DNA from: Pelecanus crispus
Lineage: Eukaryota > Chordata > Aves > Pelecaniformes > Pelecanidae
DNA length: 64,000 nt
Assembly: GCF_030463565.1 (NCBI RefSeq)
Contig: NC_134643.1
Location: forward strand, 47,964,221-48,028,220
Reading direction: 5' to 3'
A model generated the notes under the pieces. That model worked only from the letters and a program-made list of their open reading frames with translations. It had not been told where the DNA came from and searched no databases. This document shows, in pieces, positions 12,452 to 26,064 of this stretch. Within the stretch, counting starts at the first letter, position 1, and the number at the start of each line of letters is the position of its first letter. The position numbers and the translations under genes were made by a program.

Positions 12452-14140
12452 AGATAGAATCATAGAATGACGGAATCGTTTAGATTGGAAAAGACTTTTA
12501 AGATCATCAAGTCCAACTGTTAACCTAGCACTGCCAAGTCCACCACTAAACCATGTCCCTGAGCACCACATCTACACATTTTTTTAAATACCGCCAGGGA
12601 TGGGGACTCAACCACTTCCCTGGGCAGCCTGTTCCAATACTCAATAACCTTTTCAGCAAAGAAATTTTTCCTGACATGCAATCTAAACCTCCCCTGGTGC
12701 AACTTGAGGCCATTTCCTCTTGTCCTATCGCTTGCTACTCGGGAAAGGAGACTGACACCCACCTTGCTACAACCTCCTTTCAGGTAGCTGTAGAGAGCAG
12801 TAAGGTGTCCCCTCAGCCTCCAGGCTAAACAACCCCAGTTCCCTCAGGCACTCCTCATAAGACCTGTGCTCCAGACCCTTCACCAGCTTCATTGCCATTC
12901 TTTGGACACACTCCAGCACCTCAATGTCTTTCTTGTAGTGAGGGGCCCAAAACTGAACACAGTATTTGAGGTGCGGCCACACCAGTGCCGAGTACAGGGG
13001 GACAATCACTTCCCTGCTCCTGCTGGCCATGCTATTTCTGATACAAGCCAGGATGCCGTTTGCTTTCTTGGCCACCTCGGCACACTGCTGTTTCATATTC
13101 AGCCAGCTGTTGACCAACACCCCCAGGTGATTTTCTGCCGGCAGCTTTCCAGTCACTCTTCCCCAAGCCTGTAGCATTGCATGGGGCTGTTGTGATTGAA
13201 GTGCAGGACTTCCCTTCTGAAGAGTTTACAGCCATCCATTGCAGCACTCCAGTTGTGCAAGTCATTCCACCATGTTTCTGTGATGGCAATTACATCATAG
13301 TTTTCCTGCTGCACAATGGCTTCCAGCTCCTCCTGTTTGTTGTCCAAGCTGCATGCACTTCAGTTGGGCTATTGATCCTGCCACCTTTTTGGGGACAGAA
13401 GCCCTAATTCCTACATGACCATTCTCAGGTGCTTCCGTGGTTTCTAACACATCAATAACCCTTGCACCTTTGCTGCTGCATGGATCTCTGTCCCCTACCT
13501 CCACTGAGACAGCAGTCCAAAGGACCTCGCTAGCACACAGTCCCTCAAACACTGGCATGCCACCCCCAGGCTTATCACTAGAGACCCTTGTTTTATCCCT
13601 TTCCCCCTTCAAATCTAGTTTAAAGCGCTTTCAATGAGCCCTGCTAACTCCTGTGCAAAGATCTTTTTCACCCTTTGAGACAGGTGTCCCCCATCTGTCA
13701 CCAGCAGGCCTGGTGTTGTGTAAACTGACCCATGATCCAAAAACCCAAAATTCTGCCAGTGACACCAGGCTCAGAGCCAGGTGTTGATCTGCTGGCTCTT
13801 CCTGTTTCTTCCCTCATCACTGTCTGCAACTGGAAGGATAGAGGAGAACACCACTTGTGCTCCTGATCCCTTAACCAGTCATCCCAAGGCCCTGAAGTCT
13901 CTCTTGATTGCCCTCGGACTTCCAGTTGCAAATTCTTTGCTGCCTACCTGAAAAATCAATAATGGATAGTAATCTGAGGGCTGTACCAGGGTACGGAGCT
14001 TTCTCTTCACACTTTTAACCTGGGCCCCAGGGAGGCAGCAGACTTCCCTAAGAAGTGGGTCTGGTCTGCATATTGGGCTTTCTGTTCCTTTCAGAAGGGA
14101 GTCTCCTATGACAATGAACTCTCAGATATAAGCAATCTGA
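12452..14140 (-). mobile_element. CR1 non-LTR retrotransposon, old, internally deleted
   Basis: The minus-strand 3' end is marked by the CR1 terminal repeat (TCATAGAAT words on the plus strand at 12,456-12,470). Moving 5' on the element: the late reverse-transcriptase/C-terminal region (for example [13 protein letters not shown] and [20 protein letters not shown] at 12,840-13,177, then [19 protein letters not shown] sequence at 12,520-12,700); the endonuclease start (DNKQEELEAIVQQENYDVIA, ITETWW) at 13,210-13,350; the linker (RDKTRVSSDKPGGG, DVLETTEAPENG) at 13,380-13,600; and a decayed ORF1 esterase domain at 13,640-14,140 with VIGDSLL and DYYPLL. In-frame stops and frameshifts are frequent, so it is dead. 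Most of the endonuclease and the RT core are missing. The 5' limit is uncertain and may extend a little past 14,140. Confidence 0.92.
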
Positions 14141-17100
14141 GCATTACCTGAGATCCCAGGCTACATTTTGGCTATGTTTTGGCTAAGTTAGATAGTGGTG
14201 AATGTTTTCTGTGGAGAGGAAAATCAAGGGAATCTCTGGTGCATGTGGAGCTGACTGAGTCTAATAGTGACTGTAAGAGACCTAGCACTTTATCACTGCT
14301 GATCCGGTATAACTCTCTTTCACTCAAGTGCGGCTGGAGTGCCTTATGCCTTCTTGAGAAGAAACTTAATACTAAGAAGAGAAAATTTTATTAACTAGAA
14401 AAAGAATACTCACTATCCTATTTTGACTGTCTTCAATGGATCAGTGAAAAATTTATTGTTATGGGAATGTTAAGATATGGTTGCAACATTCATACCTTAT
14501 GGAGAAAATAACATATGAAGAGAGATGAATTAGATGATGTCACACAAGAAATCTGTGTCAAAGTCAGATTTAGAATTGGTATTCTCTGATGCATAATTCT
14601 GTACTTGAACCTCAAGATATTCTCTCCTTTCAGTTATTTATAGCAATTGTTTGCATATTCTTGTTGCATATGTGAAACGGGCTTCAAGCTTGCATTGTAT
14701 GCCTGTCACGACATTCTTGGTGCTCAGCTGTTTGGATGTCTATTCACCTTATGTCACAGCTCCACACGCACATCGTCCCTACAGCATCTGCTGCCACACA
14801 ATCTCATTCTCCTAAAGGACAGTCAGGTGTTATACATAACTACATACCATCAGGAAATGTCAACATCTATTTGAATTTTCTACTTTTAAAGCAAACAGCC
14901 CCAATGAATATTTTTCCACCTTAAAAGCAAAAGCAATGGGAAAAAGGAGAGTTAAAATCCTCAGTTAAACTAGGTAAATGCCTGCTTTTGCTGTTCATTC
15001 AAAAAAGCTATAAAACAAGCACAGAAGAAAACCTAAGGTAAACACATTGGCCAACAGCTATACTGCTAGCCAGCTCTGCACTAGCTATGTGAAACTGCAC
15101 CAGTATCCAGCACCTCCTAAGCCCAGCAAAATACATTTTAAAGTAAGGACACGTTTCTTTCTTTGCCTTAAAGAGTCAGCTCCTTGCTCTCCTTTCCAAT
15201 GAGTGTGATCTGATCTTTTTATCTAGATCTGTCACAAATTTCATTTGTGATCTTTCTAGTCTTTGTCTTCCCTGCAAAATGGAGATCACATATCCTATTT
15301 CATGGGATCTTTGTGCAAGTACAGATTTAAAGTAAAAAATAAGGGGGGCGGGGGGGAACCAAAATGTGCATCATGGGCCTCACAGTTCTGGGAAGGGGCT
15401 AAAATGATCTAAACTATTCTTGCATTCTCCCAGGCTTAAACTGTTGGAGAGTCAGTGTTGTCATAACTCCAGCAAACAGGGAAGTCCTGTGTAGGTTGTG
15501 CAACCCCCTTTGCACTGCATTGTTGTTTCCAGCAGCTCTCACTCCCCTTATTCCCTCATTCCCAATCACTGCCAGTGCCCTGCCTCCTGTAGGCTGGTAC
15601 CTGACCCTTTCCAAGGCGAGTGTACTTGCTGAGAAGGAGGTGTGTCTCATGGAAACTGGACAGCTCTATCTGCACCAGAAGAATCCTCACCCATGATGGT
15701 TTGTAGGTTTTTACATTACCAAGCATGAAGGATTCATAACAAAGATGACAGTCTTACAGCTTTGGTAACAGATCTAGCCTGATTGGAATCAATTCCCAAA
15801 CCAGTTTTTATTCCTACCATTTTTTAAAAAAAGAGATAGAGATGAAAAATTAAAGGTGGGGAAATACCACATATGCAGCCACATACAAGTCATACTTTTC
15901 TTTCCTCCCATATAACATGTAGTCTTGGCAATTTTTTTTTTACAAATGGAATATTTTAGGCTTAATAGCACCTACCAATGAGTAGAACTGACTCCTCCAT
16001 GTAGAAAGGAAGCACTTGCCAGCACAGATGAATTCTTTCTAATGCTGTTGATGATGCAGCTATATTAGTTCAAGACTAGACTGTCAACCTAAATTAGGGG
16101 CCAGAGCGCTGAAAATGAAAAAGATACTGGCACATACTGCACAGTTTGGCTCAAATATGTGACATGCGAGCCAGGATGTGTAGTACATGAAAGATTCAAA
16201 CATGAATATCTTCATCCTTAATGGTTGCACAGGGACACATTTTCACAGGGTTAAGCTGCATGACACATATTAAAGTAAACAGAAGTTTAAAGCTTAAATC
16301 TTCTGTCCCACTTTCAATACTTTCCTCATCGTAGCATATACAGAGATTGAAATATCACATTTTCCCCTTAAGACCTGCAGTTAACAAAATGAGAGGTTAA
16401 TTCATTTGGTGCACCACCTGACTCACCTTCTTAACTATACAAGCAATAAAAAACTGAATAGAGGACTTATTTTTGCAGTTTTAGAGGTGTTTACTCCTCT
16501 ACTTTTTCTCTTAAAAAAGGAAAGTGGAGAGGAATATTACTGAGTGTCCCATCTAGTATCTCATTTTGTTGCTGTTGCATTCCCCTCTTTTTCAACAGTT
16601 GTCATAAATCTTCCAGCGTTGGGGAGATGCAGGCTGGGGGATAGAGTGCTGCTACCCCACTAGTTACTTCTGTCATAAAAAGCAATTGTAAGAGTGTTCA
16701 AAACCTCTGAGACCGGATGAGGTTTCCTTGGTTTTTGTTCTATTTGCATTAAAGAATTACATCCAAGTCTCACTAAAGCTGAGCACTCATTTCTCCTTGC
16801 TCAGTAAAACACTATCTTGAGGGAACAGTAGGTATCTCCCACTGTATCTGTTTACCTATACCACTGTTTGCTAGGCCAGATTGTGAACTGTAAGCTACAA
16901 TCCTTTGTTAGTAGAGTAGGCTGAGAGAAGGGACTGATCTCTTCCTGCATGTGTGTGTGTGGTGGGGAGTATTTCTGGCTTTATACTGCTTTCCACAGTG
17001 GAGTTTATACCCTAGCCAGGCTCCTGGGACATGCTAGCAGAATGAATAAATAGCTGTCTGGATCCATTTGTCCCCTGTGAGGCTGTGTTTTGATGGAGGG

Positions 17101-20100
17101 TCCAGAAGCATGCACTGTGCATCATGCATGTAGTATATGTGAGGGTGTACAAAGGCAAAGCACAAGGACAATTTTTGCCCTCAATAATTTTCTTGTTCCA
17201 AGGAAGCAATACTTATAAAATACCCTTCATTCCTGATGTTCACAAAAGTTAGAAACACTGGAAATCTTTTTCTCTTTATTAATCAAATTAAAGCAAATTA
17301 TTTTCAGGTCTATAACATTGAGATATTAATGTTTGAGCCCCATTTTTCCTCTGCATTTTCTTCTCCACAACTTTACTCCATAGCTCCCGTTTTATTAGTT
17401 GACATTGTCCAGTCACCTGAATGTTTACCCAAGTACTTTTTAACTTCACTAGTATAGGATGTCTTGTTGTCTAAATTGATCACCATATCGTCATCTCAGT
17501 GAGTTTCTGGCTATTTGCATACTTTCCACAGGTAGCATATTCCTGAAGAGCTGATTCACTCTGTGATGACAGAAGAGTTGACTTTCTGTCCCGTATCTGC
17601 TCCTGAAGCTGCTGAGACAGGGTATGCTTATGCCCCTGAGAACAAAGTGATACTGATTGCCATTTTTTCTCAAATCTTCCATCTGAAGAAACTCAACTGT
17701 CTAACATAGCTGCAAAGCCTTCTGTATTTATTCCTGATGTTGTGTCTTCAAGTGAGATCTTCTACATGTTGTATAGCATATAAATAATTATACATAGAGC
17801 CAGCAAAGACACTGAAGTGTTACATTTTCATTATGCATTTTTCTTCATTCCCAGACACAGTCTTAAAATCTGTTACACCACATGCTGAGTTTCTCAAGTA
17901 TTTTGCCTGGGCAGCACTCAAAACTTCATATATGCCTGTAAATGTGCTAGGAGTCAAGTCTAAGATCTGACTTAGACACATTTGCATTGTCTCTGAAGAA
18001 GTGGGTTCCCATAGCTAAATATTGATATTCTGTAAAATAAAATTAGCCATTGAGTATTATGACTGTGATGATGAGAGGTCAGCAGCACACTCAAGCACAC
18101 ATCAAGACGGAAACGCACTGAGTCAACTCAGCAGCAGCAAGCAAGCAGAGTTAAAAACTAAAGGAATGGCAAATTATTATATTCATATTAAAGACATGAT
18201 AAAGCAGTAACATTTCTATCACAATTTGTCCTAGAAGATTATTAACTTGCTTTAATAAGAATGCATTATGAATTCAATTAGTAATACATACCATGAAAGT
18301 TCATGTACACGTAATATAGGCTTCTTAATGGTACAGTGGTCCTGGGAATTGTTCCTACTAGGCCAGAATTCAGATTATTCAGTCATACATCTCCATCTGG
18401 GGCTAATGTTACATGATTGAGCAGATATAATAATTTCATTACTACTGAGAGAAGTCCATCCCCCATCCCATTCCAACTGTCTATTCCTTTCCTGACTGTA
18501 CAGTTGCCTCCTCCCTCCTGCATCTGTGCTTGCACTCACTTCATCCTGTAACGACTCAGTTTAATTCACCACCTAACAAAAAATAAACTGGAATAAAAAT
18601 TGTAGTGTTTTGCTGGGCTAATGGATTGGATCTATTCTGTGAAGATCTGATGAATGCCAAAGTGGGCAGGAATGAGAGTAGGAAGATAAAAACACCCTCC
18701 TCCTCCTCACCAAATTGCTAGATTTGTTCAGTTGCTTTTTGATATCACAAAATCCCACAACAGGTGCTTCGCCTAAGAATGCTTCGAAGTGTTTCAAAGA
18801 ACCAGAATTAGATGCCTGGGTCCTTTACACAGCCGATACAGAGAGATGCAGCATGCGTACATGGAGTGTGATCTGTACAAGACTCCTTCTGACCTATGCA
18901 GTATTGGCATAAGTGTTTTCTGTCCAACATAGCAACACAGACTCAGCTTCTCTGCATTCAGACTACAAAGGCAATTAAGAAATCCAATGCAGATAGTTAG
19001 AATGTAATTTGTATGTGTGCGATAGATGCTGTTAGGCTGCTTCTGCAAATTCCAGGTACTTCACCAAACTGTTAAGTGAGTCCTGAAGGTTGGGGATTGT
19101 GTAATGGGGAAAAGACAGATATGGAAGTCTAGAAAAAGTTATCCCCAATTACAGAAGGAAAAGGCTGTGGAAAGAAGTTTAAGAATTGCAATTCAGTCCG
19201 TTCTGTTGTTTTTTAATGATTATGATGAACTCATGATTTAGTGTCACCAGCTGTTTTTGCACAGACATAGGGCCATATATGTGTACACCATGTGTTGGCT
19301 AATTTTCAGCTACCTGCCAACAGTAAATTATGTAAAACCCTTAAGAGACTGTGGATATTGTTTAGTTGTTCATATTGCAGTTTTCATAAAGAGAACTGAA
19401 TATTTCTAAGGCTGAAAGCAAAATTCCATGTTTCTTTCTTCAGTGGCAGTGCAGGTTTAAGCAATTTCCACCCTCAGCCCTTCCTTCCTGTCTCCACACC
19501 ACCACATCCATTGTGCCAGCACAGCTGTTTGTGCAGCCTGTGGTGAAAATGGGAACCATCTGAGAAATCCTGGGGCGGCAGAGAGGAATCAAAATCAAAA
19601 GGAAGCTTATAACAACATGTGAATTAAGATATATGAGAGACTGACCGCGCACTGGGACGTCTACGAGGTATATGGAGGCCTTGTTAAACTGACCCTAGAG
19701 GATCTGAGGTCAGGGGAAGATTTTATAGTTTCTTATGAAATTTCAAAACGTGTCTCAAGAACCCTCTTATTTCTCTAATTCAAAAGCTCTTTATCTAGTG
19801 ACCTTACTTTCAGCCATTTGACGCTCGTAAGACTCTTTATGGAGTAATCTTAAACTTACTTGAAAATAAATCTTCTTGAGGAATAAAGACAGATCCTCAA
19901 GTGCCAACTGCTCCATCCCTCTTTTACTTTTCTCTCAGGAAGCAGCTGAATTGTAGCTAGATATATGTTTGTGTATATATATACACACATATATGTATAG
20001 GTATAGGTAATGTATACATATATGACTTACAACATTTTTGCAGGCTTCTCTGCTTTTTGTGTCAGGTACGCAGTTTGTCTTTCATGGTTTTACTGGCTAG

Positions 20101-23100
20101 GGGAGAGCAGAACTTCATGACATCTTCATTAAATACAACATCCATGGTGTTCAATGCTTTTTTATTCAAAATATTTTACACTTGAACTGAGCTGAACACT
20201 CAATTTCTGTAAAGACCCACAGACATTAATGTCTCACCTGTCTGATTTGGCAGTTTCTCCAGAGTGCCTCAGTTTCTCTTTTTTTGAGAACAAGGGATTT
20301 TGTCTTACTTAAGTCCCACACCAAATGTTGCCCATTTATAGATCTATAATTTTGGAATGCTTCACTGTCCAGATGCATTGCATATGGGAGGCTGGGTATC
20401 TGGTTTCCATTGCAGGGACCAGGCAGTAAAATGCATATCACTTAGGTGCTTTGAGTTTTTGGCTAATTTCAAGTCTGTGAGTAATGGCTGGGACTATTCA
20501 TATCCTTGACGCTATGCAAATGCTCAGGAGATTTACTACAATGTTAAATCACGGTAATACAGTGGTCTCCAACTCAGAGCTTTTAGTCACAAACTCTCAT
20601 TTTTCTTCACCTTATATCCCCATACACTGAGTTTTCTGTGCTTTTAAGTAATTATTTTTCTCCTTAAACTTTAAATTCATGTCACATCTTACCTGCTATT
20701 TTACCCTGATAGTTTTGTCTTCAATTCATACAGCTAAAATAAAATAATTTTGAAAGGCTGCTTTTCTTTAACATCTTTCCCCAGACCATCTCAAAATGCT
20801 TTATGAAAAATAACCAAGCTTTTCAGTATGTCAAAGGCACTTGAGTACTTAAAGAGAAATTGATTCTGACACAGCCCAAGTCTTTTTTCCCAGCCCAGCA
20901 TTTTCTTGTCCAGATTCATTCCTCCTCTCTCTCTCCTCCTATGCTAACAAAACTTGAACCACCTTTGATACCTCTCTTTAACAGCTCTAGCTAACTGTAG
21001 ACTATTTCTTCTAAAGGCTTGATTACACCAGACTTCACATAGCTGTCAAATCCTGTTTTCTTTCTGAAGTCTTCCTTATTTTTTCCATACCTCTTTATCT
21101 TTCCAGTCACCTACTACCTATTCAATTTACACTTTGTCATTCATTGAGTGAGTCTTATTTCTGCAGTATCTTTTTCCTTCTTCCTTCTTCTAATGAGCTC
21201 CATTTCATTTCCACCCTCTTTTACCACTCCTTTAACACTTTGGATTGCAAACCTGCCTCTTCCCTTGCATGTGTTTCCTTTTTGCTTGAATCAAAAATCT
21301 GAAAATCAACTAGACTTGCTTTGAAGCAAATTTATTTTTTCTTTCTATATCATTTTTCTTTTTGCTAACCAGTTCTACTTCTTTTAGTTAAGAGAGTATC
21401 TCTTACCCTTGAACTGCTAGTGATGGAAAGCATATTGTTCTTTTTCCACCTGCTGAGTTTGGATTGGACACGAGACATACAGAGGACATCTTGAAAGCAG
21501 AAAAAGATAAGGGACTGAATAGAAAGGGAGAATGTCTACATCTGTTTTTTCACTGAATAAATTCTTTATATTAACACCATAATTTAAAGACTACGGCATG
21601 GGAGCTCACACTGTCATTCTGTGTACTTTGTTGGGAAAAAAATCAATAACAAAGACATGTATTGATGTTGATTTGAGATGAGAGTGTCTTAGCTAATATT
21701 TTCACTCATTTAGTACTAAGTAATGAAGAGCACAGTACAGATGAAAGACATGGTGGTTCTGTCAGACTGAGTAAGCAATGCTTTACACCCTCTGTACCAA
21801 AAGGGTTAAACAGCTGCCCAAGGCATGTTTTAGTAGCCGTACTACTTTTAAAACACTACCAGATATCACAGTAGTTGCTTTCTTCAGAAGCGGTTGCAGG
21901 CCTGAGTCACTCCTTCAGCTGCGGTCCCTACTTGGTGCTCCTTACTGCCCCCTCAGCTCTCATCTACCTCATTGCAACTTTTGGCATTTAATGATGATGG
22001 CAGTGAGAAGTGTTGAAGTCTTTAATATTATTATTATTAGTGGTAGTAGTAATATTATACTCTAAGAGTCTCTTATTCCACTAATTAATTTGCCAACTAG
22101 TTTATTCGCTATTCAGATGGCAAGTAATAGGATATTTGAAAAAAGACATGATAGAAAATTACTGATTTCAAAATAATCAAGGAGCCGCTTGCTTTCAAGA
22201 CCCAAAAGTGTACTACTTGGCACTGGGATACTGACAGTGTGTTGTTGCTTTTACTAGCATTAAAGATTTGTTGCATCGTTCTTTCTTGGATATAAACGAT
22301 CAAATATCTATGAAAGCAGCTGAAGGTACAAAAGATTGGTAAAGTTCTGACTTTTAGCAAGACCATGATCGTCCTGAAGAGTTCTCTGTCTTGGTAGAGA
22401 ATAAAAATACAGCATTCTCCCCTTTTAAAAACTCCTGAACATGCCATTTTACCAACACACGTGAAATATGAGCACCATCCAGTGGCAAAGGAAGTAAATC
22501 ACATCTTATATTTTCGATTTCCTCCTCTTTTTCCTCAAACCACAGAATCTAACTAGGCATTCAAAAGTTTATATTAAATTTCCTGCATTTTTGAAAACTG
22601 GCATAACTACATTTCTGCTAATTTCTCAAAGATGTTGTAGCAGTAGGAACCTCTTTTTTGGGTATGTTGCATCTCAGCGGAACAGTGCATGTTAGTCTTT
22701 AAAGGTGGTCAATACAGTTTTTCATTAAAAATGCGAAAATCTTTTGCAAACACATCCTTCTTTTCTCAGCCACTGCTATCACAAGCATAACTGATTCCTC
22801 TGTAGTGTGACGTTATAGCTGTTCCTCTTATGCCAGCATGAGGATTCATCAGCTAACATGTATCTGCTGCTCCCTGAAAATAGGGTTATGATTGTTCAGC
22901 TCTTTTTTCATTCCTTTTTTGTTTTTTTTTTCTTTTTTTCCTCTGTTCTTTTTTCTTCTCTGCATGATAAGTATCGATAAAATTTTGATACATTAGAAAA
23001 AACTAACAACAGGCAACAAGACTGTATAATCTCTCTCCTGCAATTTACTGAATATGAGAACCTCTATTGAAGAGTATGGAGGTAAGGACATGGCCTTCGT

Positions 23101-25038
23101 TTGTTCCATACTCATGCTGACTTATTCTGTTATCTTTCTTTGGGGAAATCAGATCTTGCAAAGCATATTGGTTTCAGAAACCCTAGGCCTTCTGCAAGAA
23201 ATTATATTGGAAATATATTTTCACTTTCCACACGGATGATTTTGTTCTTAGGCTATTTCAGATTGTGTAGGACACAAATAGGATTTTCTTTAATTTTAAG
23301 CATGACCGCCTTCTGCAATGATCTTTTCTTTAAAAAAAGGCAAATTAATTGTGATTATGACTGATATGACACATAGACTTTCTGGCTTTTAAGCAGATAA
23401 ATATCTGAAACCTCTCTCTCCCGCCCTCTACTCTTCTTTTACGTCTTTTTATCCGTAAGGACAGCAAGTAGCAACTTGCTCTCAGTATGAAGTTGGTGTG
23501 AATTCCCTTGGTTTTAACAGCAACTTGCAGCAAATTTCATCCTTTGCTTCAGCAGTTCCTTCATTAATATCTAAGGACTTGGATATTACATTTTACAGTG
23601 ATTAGTTTTAATGTTTTTAAATCTCCACATCTAGCAATCTTTTTGGACCAGTCCTGCTTCTTCAAGCAGGACAGACAGTGCATTTATTTTTAGCCCATCT
23701 GACTAAACCAGGTTAAAGGAACTTCTGCACTTCAAGGTGTTCAGTCACTGTTGAGATCAAACTATGAATGGAACATCTGGCAATAGACAGGACATACATT
23801 CTGAGCTTTCTCAAGCCTGAAAAATTTCATGAAGCTGAGGTGAGACATGCTAATTGGAGCTATTAGGAAACAACTGATTGAGAAGCAGTGGTTTAAATTG
23901 AGTGGAAAATCTAAATACCCATTAGAAGTGTTCAAGGAGACAGGCAAAAGGGCAGAAACAAGGCATATATTCCCCAGCAGAATAATCTTCAGCAATCTCC
24001 TTAAGGTGCATTAGTCCCCTTTGTGATGCTTTAAACAGAAGTAGCTATTGCACTTTGATAGCAAGATCTTGCTCACATTCTTTTTAACAGGCCTTGCATA
24101 ACGGCAGACATTTGGCCATCACTCCACATTTAAAACGAGGGTCTACATAACTAAAAGCGTGTCACTACAGGCAAGAAGTCCATAACAACAGACTTCTACA
24201 CTCTGTAGACTGGGCACAGAGGGGATGCATGACAACTACCCTGAGCAGTCGCTTACTTTAGATGGTGACATGATGGTGGAAATCTGCTGCTGCTCTGCCA
24301 CAGCAGGAATATTCTGTACACACTTCCTGTGTGTCTCTAATGCTGATCCATTATACACATAGTAATGCTGCCAACTGATCAGTTACGAATGCACAACCTG
24401 CTTAAACTACACCAGCTCTCTCCCATATGTTCTAATACATGCACTTTAGAGGACTACTTTAAACTCTGGTTTACGTGCATAACTTCTAACAAATGTAAGA
24501 TAAGCCTGGTAATTAAATACAGCTTTTTCTCAACTAATGCTACTAGTTAACTTTCTGATGATTGGAAATAGCTTCTGAAGTTCCCAGGTTAGAAATGAAA
24601 AATTATCAGGGATTATCCTCCCAAAGACAAAAGAGGAATTTTATCAGGTTGCTAAAATATTTTGATTTAAGATTTTGCTCCTTTTCATTTGTTTGGCATA
24701 GCTTTTCCACACTGACATGCTCAAAGCTGTACTCTTGAAACATACAGCTACAGTATGTGTTAGAACACTATTGTTCCCCATGTGGACAGGCAGAAGGCAC
24801 TTACCTCTTGGGCCACCAGGATCCCACATCAGCCTTCACAATTTTTCTTCCCACATCAAAGGGCAAGAGGTGGGCAATGAATCATAGAGAATAGTCAGAG
24901 CTATGCGAGAGATCTGTTTCAGTTTTGGAGCTCTGAAACAGGGTTAAACTGGAGTGATGGAGAGTAGGATGGTGAGACATCCATATCTGGTTATTTACTT
25001 CGAATTAATCTGTTTCTTTGTCTGATGCTGGGACAATG
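14141..25038. other. Intergenic DNA between the two CR1 copies
   Basis: No gene recognised on either strand. It contains the TA/CA tract near 20.0 kb, a short ATT/AGT repeat at 22,025-22,060, a pyrimidine-rich zone at 20,880-21,370, a G-rich patch at 15,342-15,357 and T-rich runs at about 22,915-22,940. The slightly GC-richer stretch 15,420-15,690 is open for 78 codons on the minus strand but matches nothing I know. Confidence 0.6.
19963..20024. repeat. TA/CA-rich low-complexity tract
   Basis: Mixed TATATG, TGTATATATA and ACACACATATATG units with two GTATAG words; an imperfect dinucleotide repeat. Confidence 0.85.
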
Positions 25039-25185
25039 TCATAGAATCATAGAATGCTTTGGGTTGGAAGGGACCTTTAGAGGCCATCCAGCCCAAGCCC
25101 CATGCAGTGAGCAGGGACAGCTTTAACTCCATCAGGTTGCTCAGAGCCCCGTCCAACCTGACCTTGAATGTTGCCAGGGATGGGA
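25039..25185 (-). mobile_element. CR1 3'-end fragment
   Basis: Starts with TCATAGAATCATAGAATG and continues with the standard CR1 3' tail on the plus strand (GGGTTGGAAGGGACCT, CCATCCAGCCC, and so on), ending near GCCAGGGATGGG. It is a severely 5'-truncated insertion of about 147 bp, the usual avian form. It sits just beyond the likely SLC6A15 poly(A) sites. Confidence 0.93.
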
Positions 25186-25358
25186 AATGTAACTAGGTTC
25201 TGCCCTTTGCTTATTACAGGTAGCAAAGTCAGTATTTACGCCCAGCTTTAAAGCTCTTTAAGGCAAGGAATAAATCATGTACTAGCTTCCAGAGTATCAT
25301 GCCAGTTTACAGTGCTACATCAGCTACTGTATTCACAGTAAAAGTCCTTGTCCAATAG

Positions 25359-25364
25359 TTTATT
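25359..25364 (-). terminator. Candidate poly(A) signal AATAAA (distal)
   Basis: A canonical hexamer on the gene strand, about 1.14 kb past the stop. It is followed downstream by U-containing sequence and then by the CR1 fragment. Confidence 0.35.
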
Positions 25365-25517
25365 AAGATGACCGATTTAGCATTTTTTTTGTTTTCAGGT
25401 TCTTTTAGCATCTCTATTCAGCTGTTAAATGTTATTCTTCTGGAGAGTCCAGCTGAGGGAAAAGCAGGCTGTGTTATAAGTGTATTAGGAAATCACAGCG
25501 AAATACCTTGTCATCTC

Positions 25518-25523
25518 TTTATT
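25518..25523 (-). terminator. Candidate poly(A) signal AATAAA (proximal)
   Basis: A canonical hexamer on the gene strand, about 980 nt past the SLC6A15 stop. No strong U/GU-rich downstream element is obvious. Confidence 0.35.
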
Positions 25524-25672
25524 CATAGGTTAAAATGTAATGCCATACAGTTCTGAACAATTACTGACTGAAAAAAATTATCTGCATAAACCAGAAGCAA
25601 AACTGAAGGAGACTAATTAAAAAAGCCTTCTTGCTTCAACTTTTGAAACTATTACATACAGAATAATATACA

Positions 25673-25680
25673 TATTTACA
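25673..25680 (-). promoter_or_regulatory. Pumilio-type element UGUAAAUA in the 3'UTR
   Basis: A second exact match to UGUANAUA on the transcript strand, inside an AU-rich block and 0.8 kb from the stop. It is upstream of both candidate AATAAA signals, so it would be in the mRNA if either is used. Confidence 0.35.
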
Positions 25681-26056
25681 TTACAAGTATATTATATAAA
25701 TATATGTAATCTTGTAACCACAATAAATATCAAGAAGGTCTTTTTTAGGCACACAGCATAGAAAAAAATGCAGAATCTGCACAATCCTTAAGATTCTTGG
25801 AGTGACTCACTCTTACATTGTTTTCACACTGAAAAAGCAAATATTTTACACAAAATATACAGCCACAGTTTATGCAGTCCCCAGTGAACAGGGAATTTTT
25901 TGTCGCCTTCCTGTAAGTCTACTCCTTGATTTTCTAATACTATTGCTCTATACAGCTATTACATAAGAAAATAGTTTGCAGGTTTGTTTTTTACTCAGCT
26001 AATAGCCTAAGTAATTATCAGTGCTAACAAAATAAGTACAGCATATCTACATAAGG

Positions 26057-26064
26057 TATATACA
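26057..26064 (-). promoter_or_regulatory. Pumilio-type element UGUAUAUA in the 3'UTR
   Basis: The octamer matches the PUM consensus UGUANAUA exactly on the transcript strand, about 440 nt after the stop. Function is inferred from the motif alone. Confidence 0.35.

Noticed and set aside
12553..13637. Plus-strand open frames across the CR1 copy.
   Set aside because: They are the antisense shadow of CR1 coding sequence on the minus strand.
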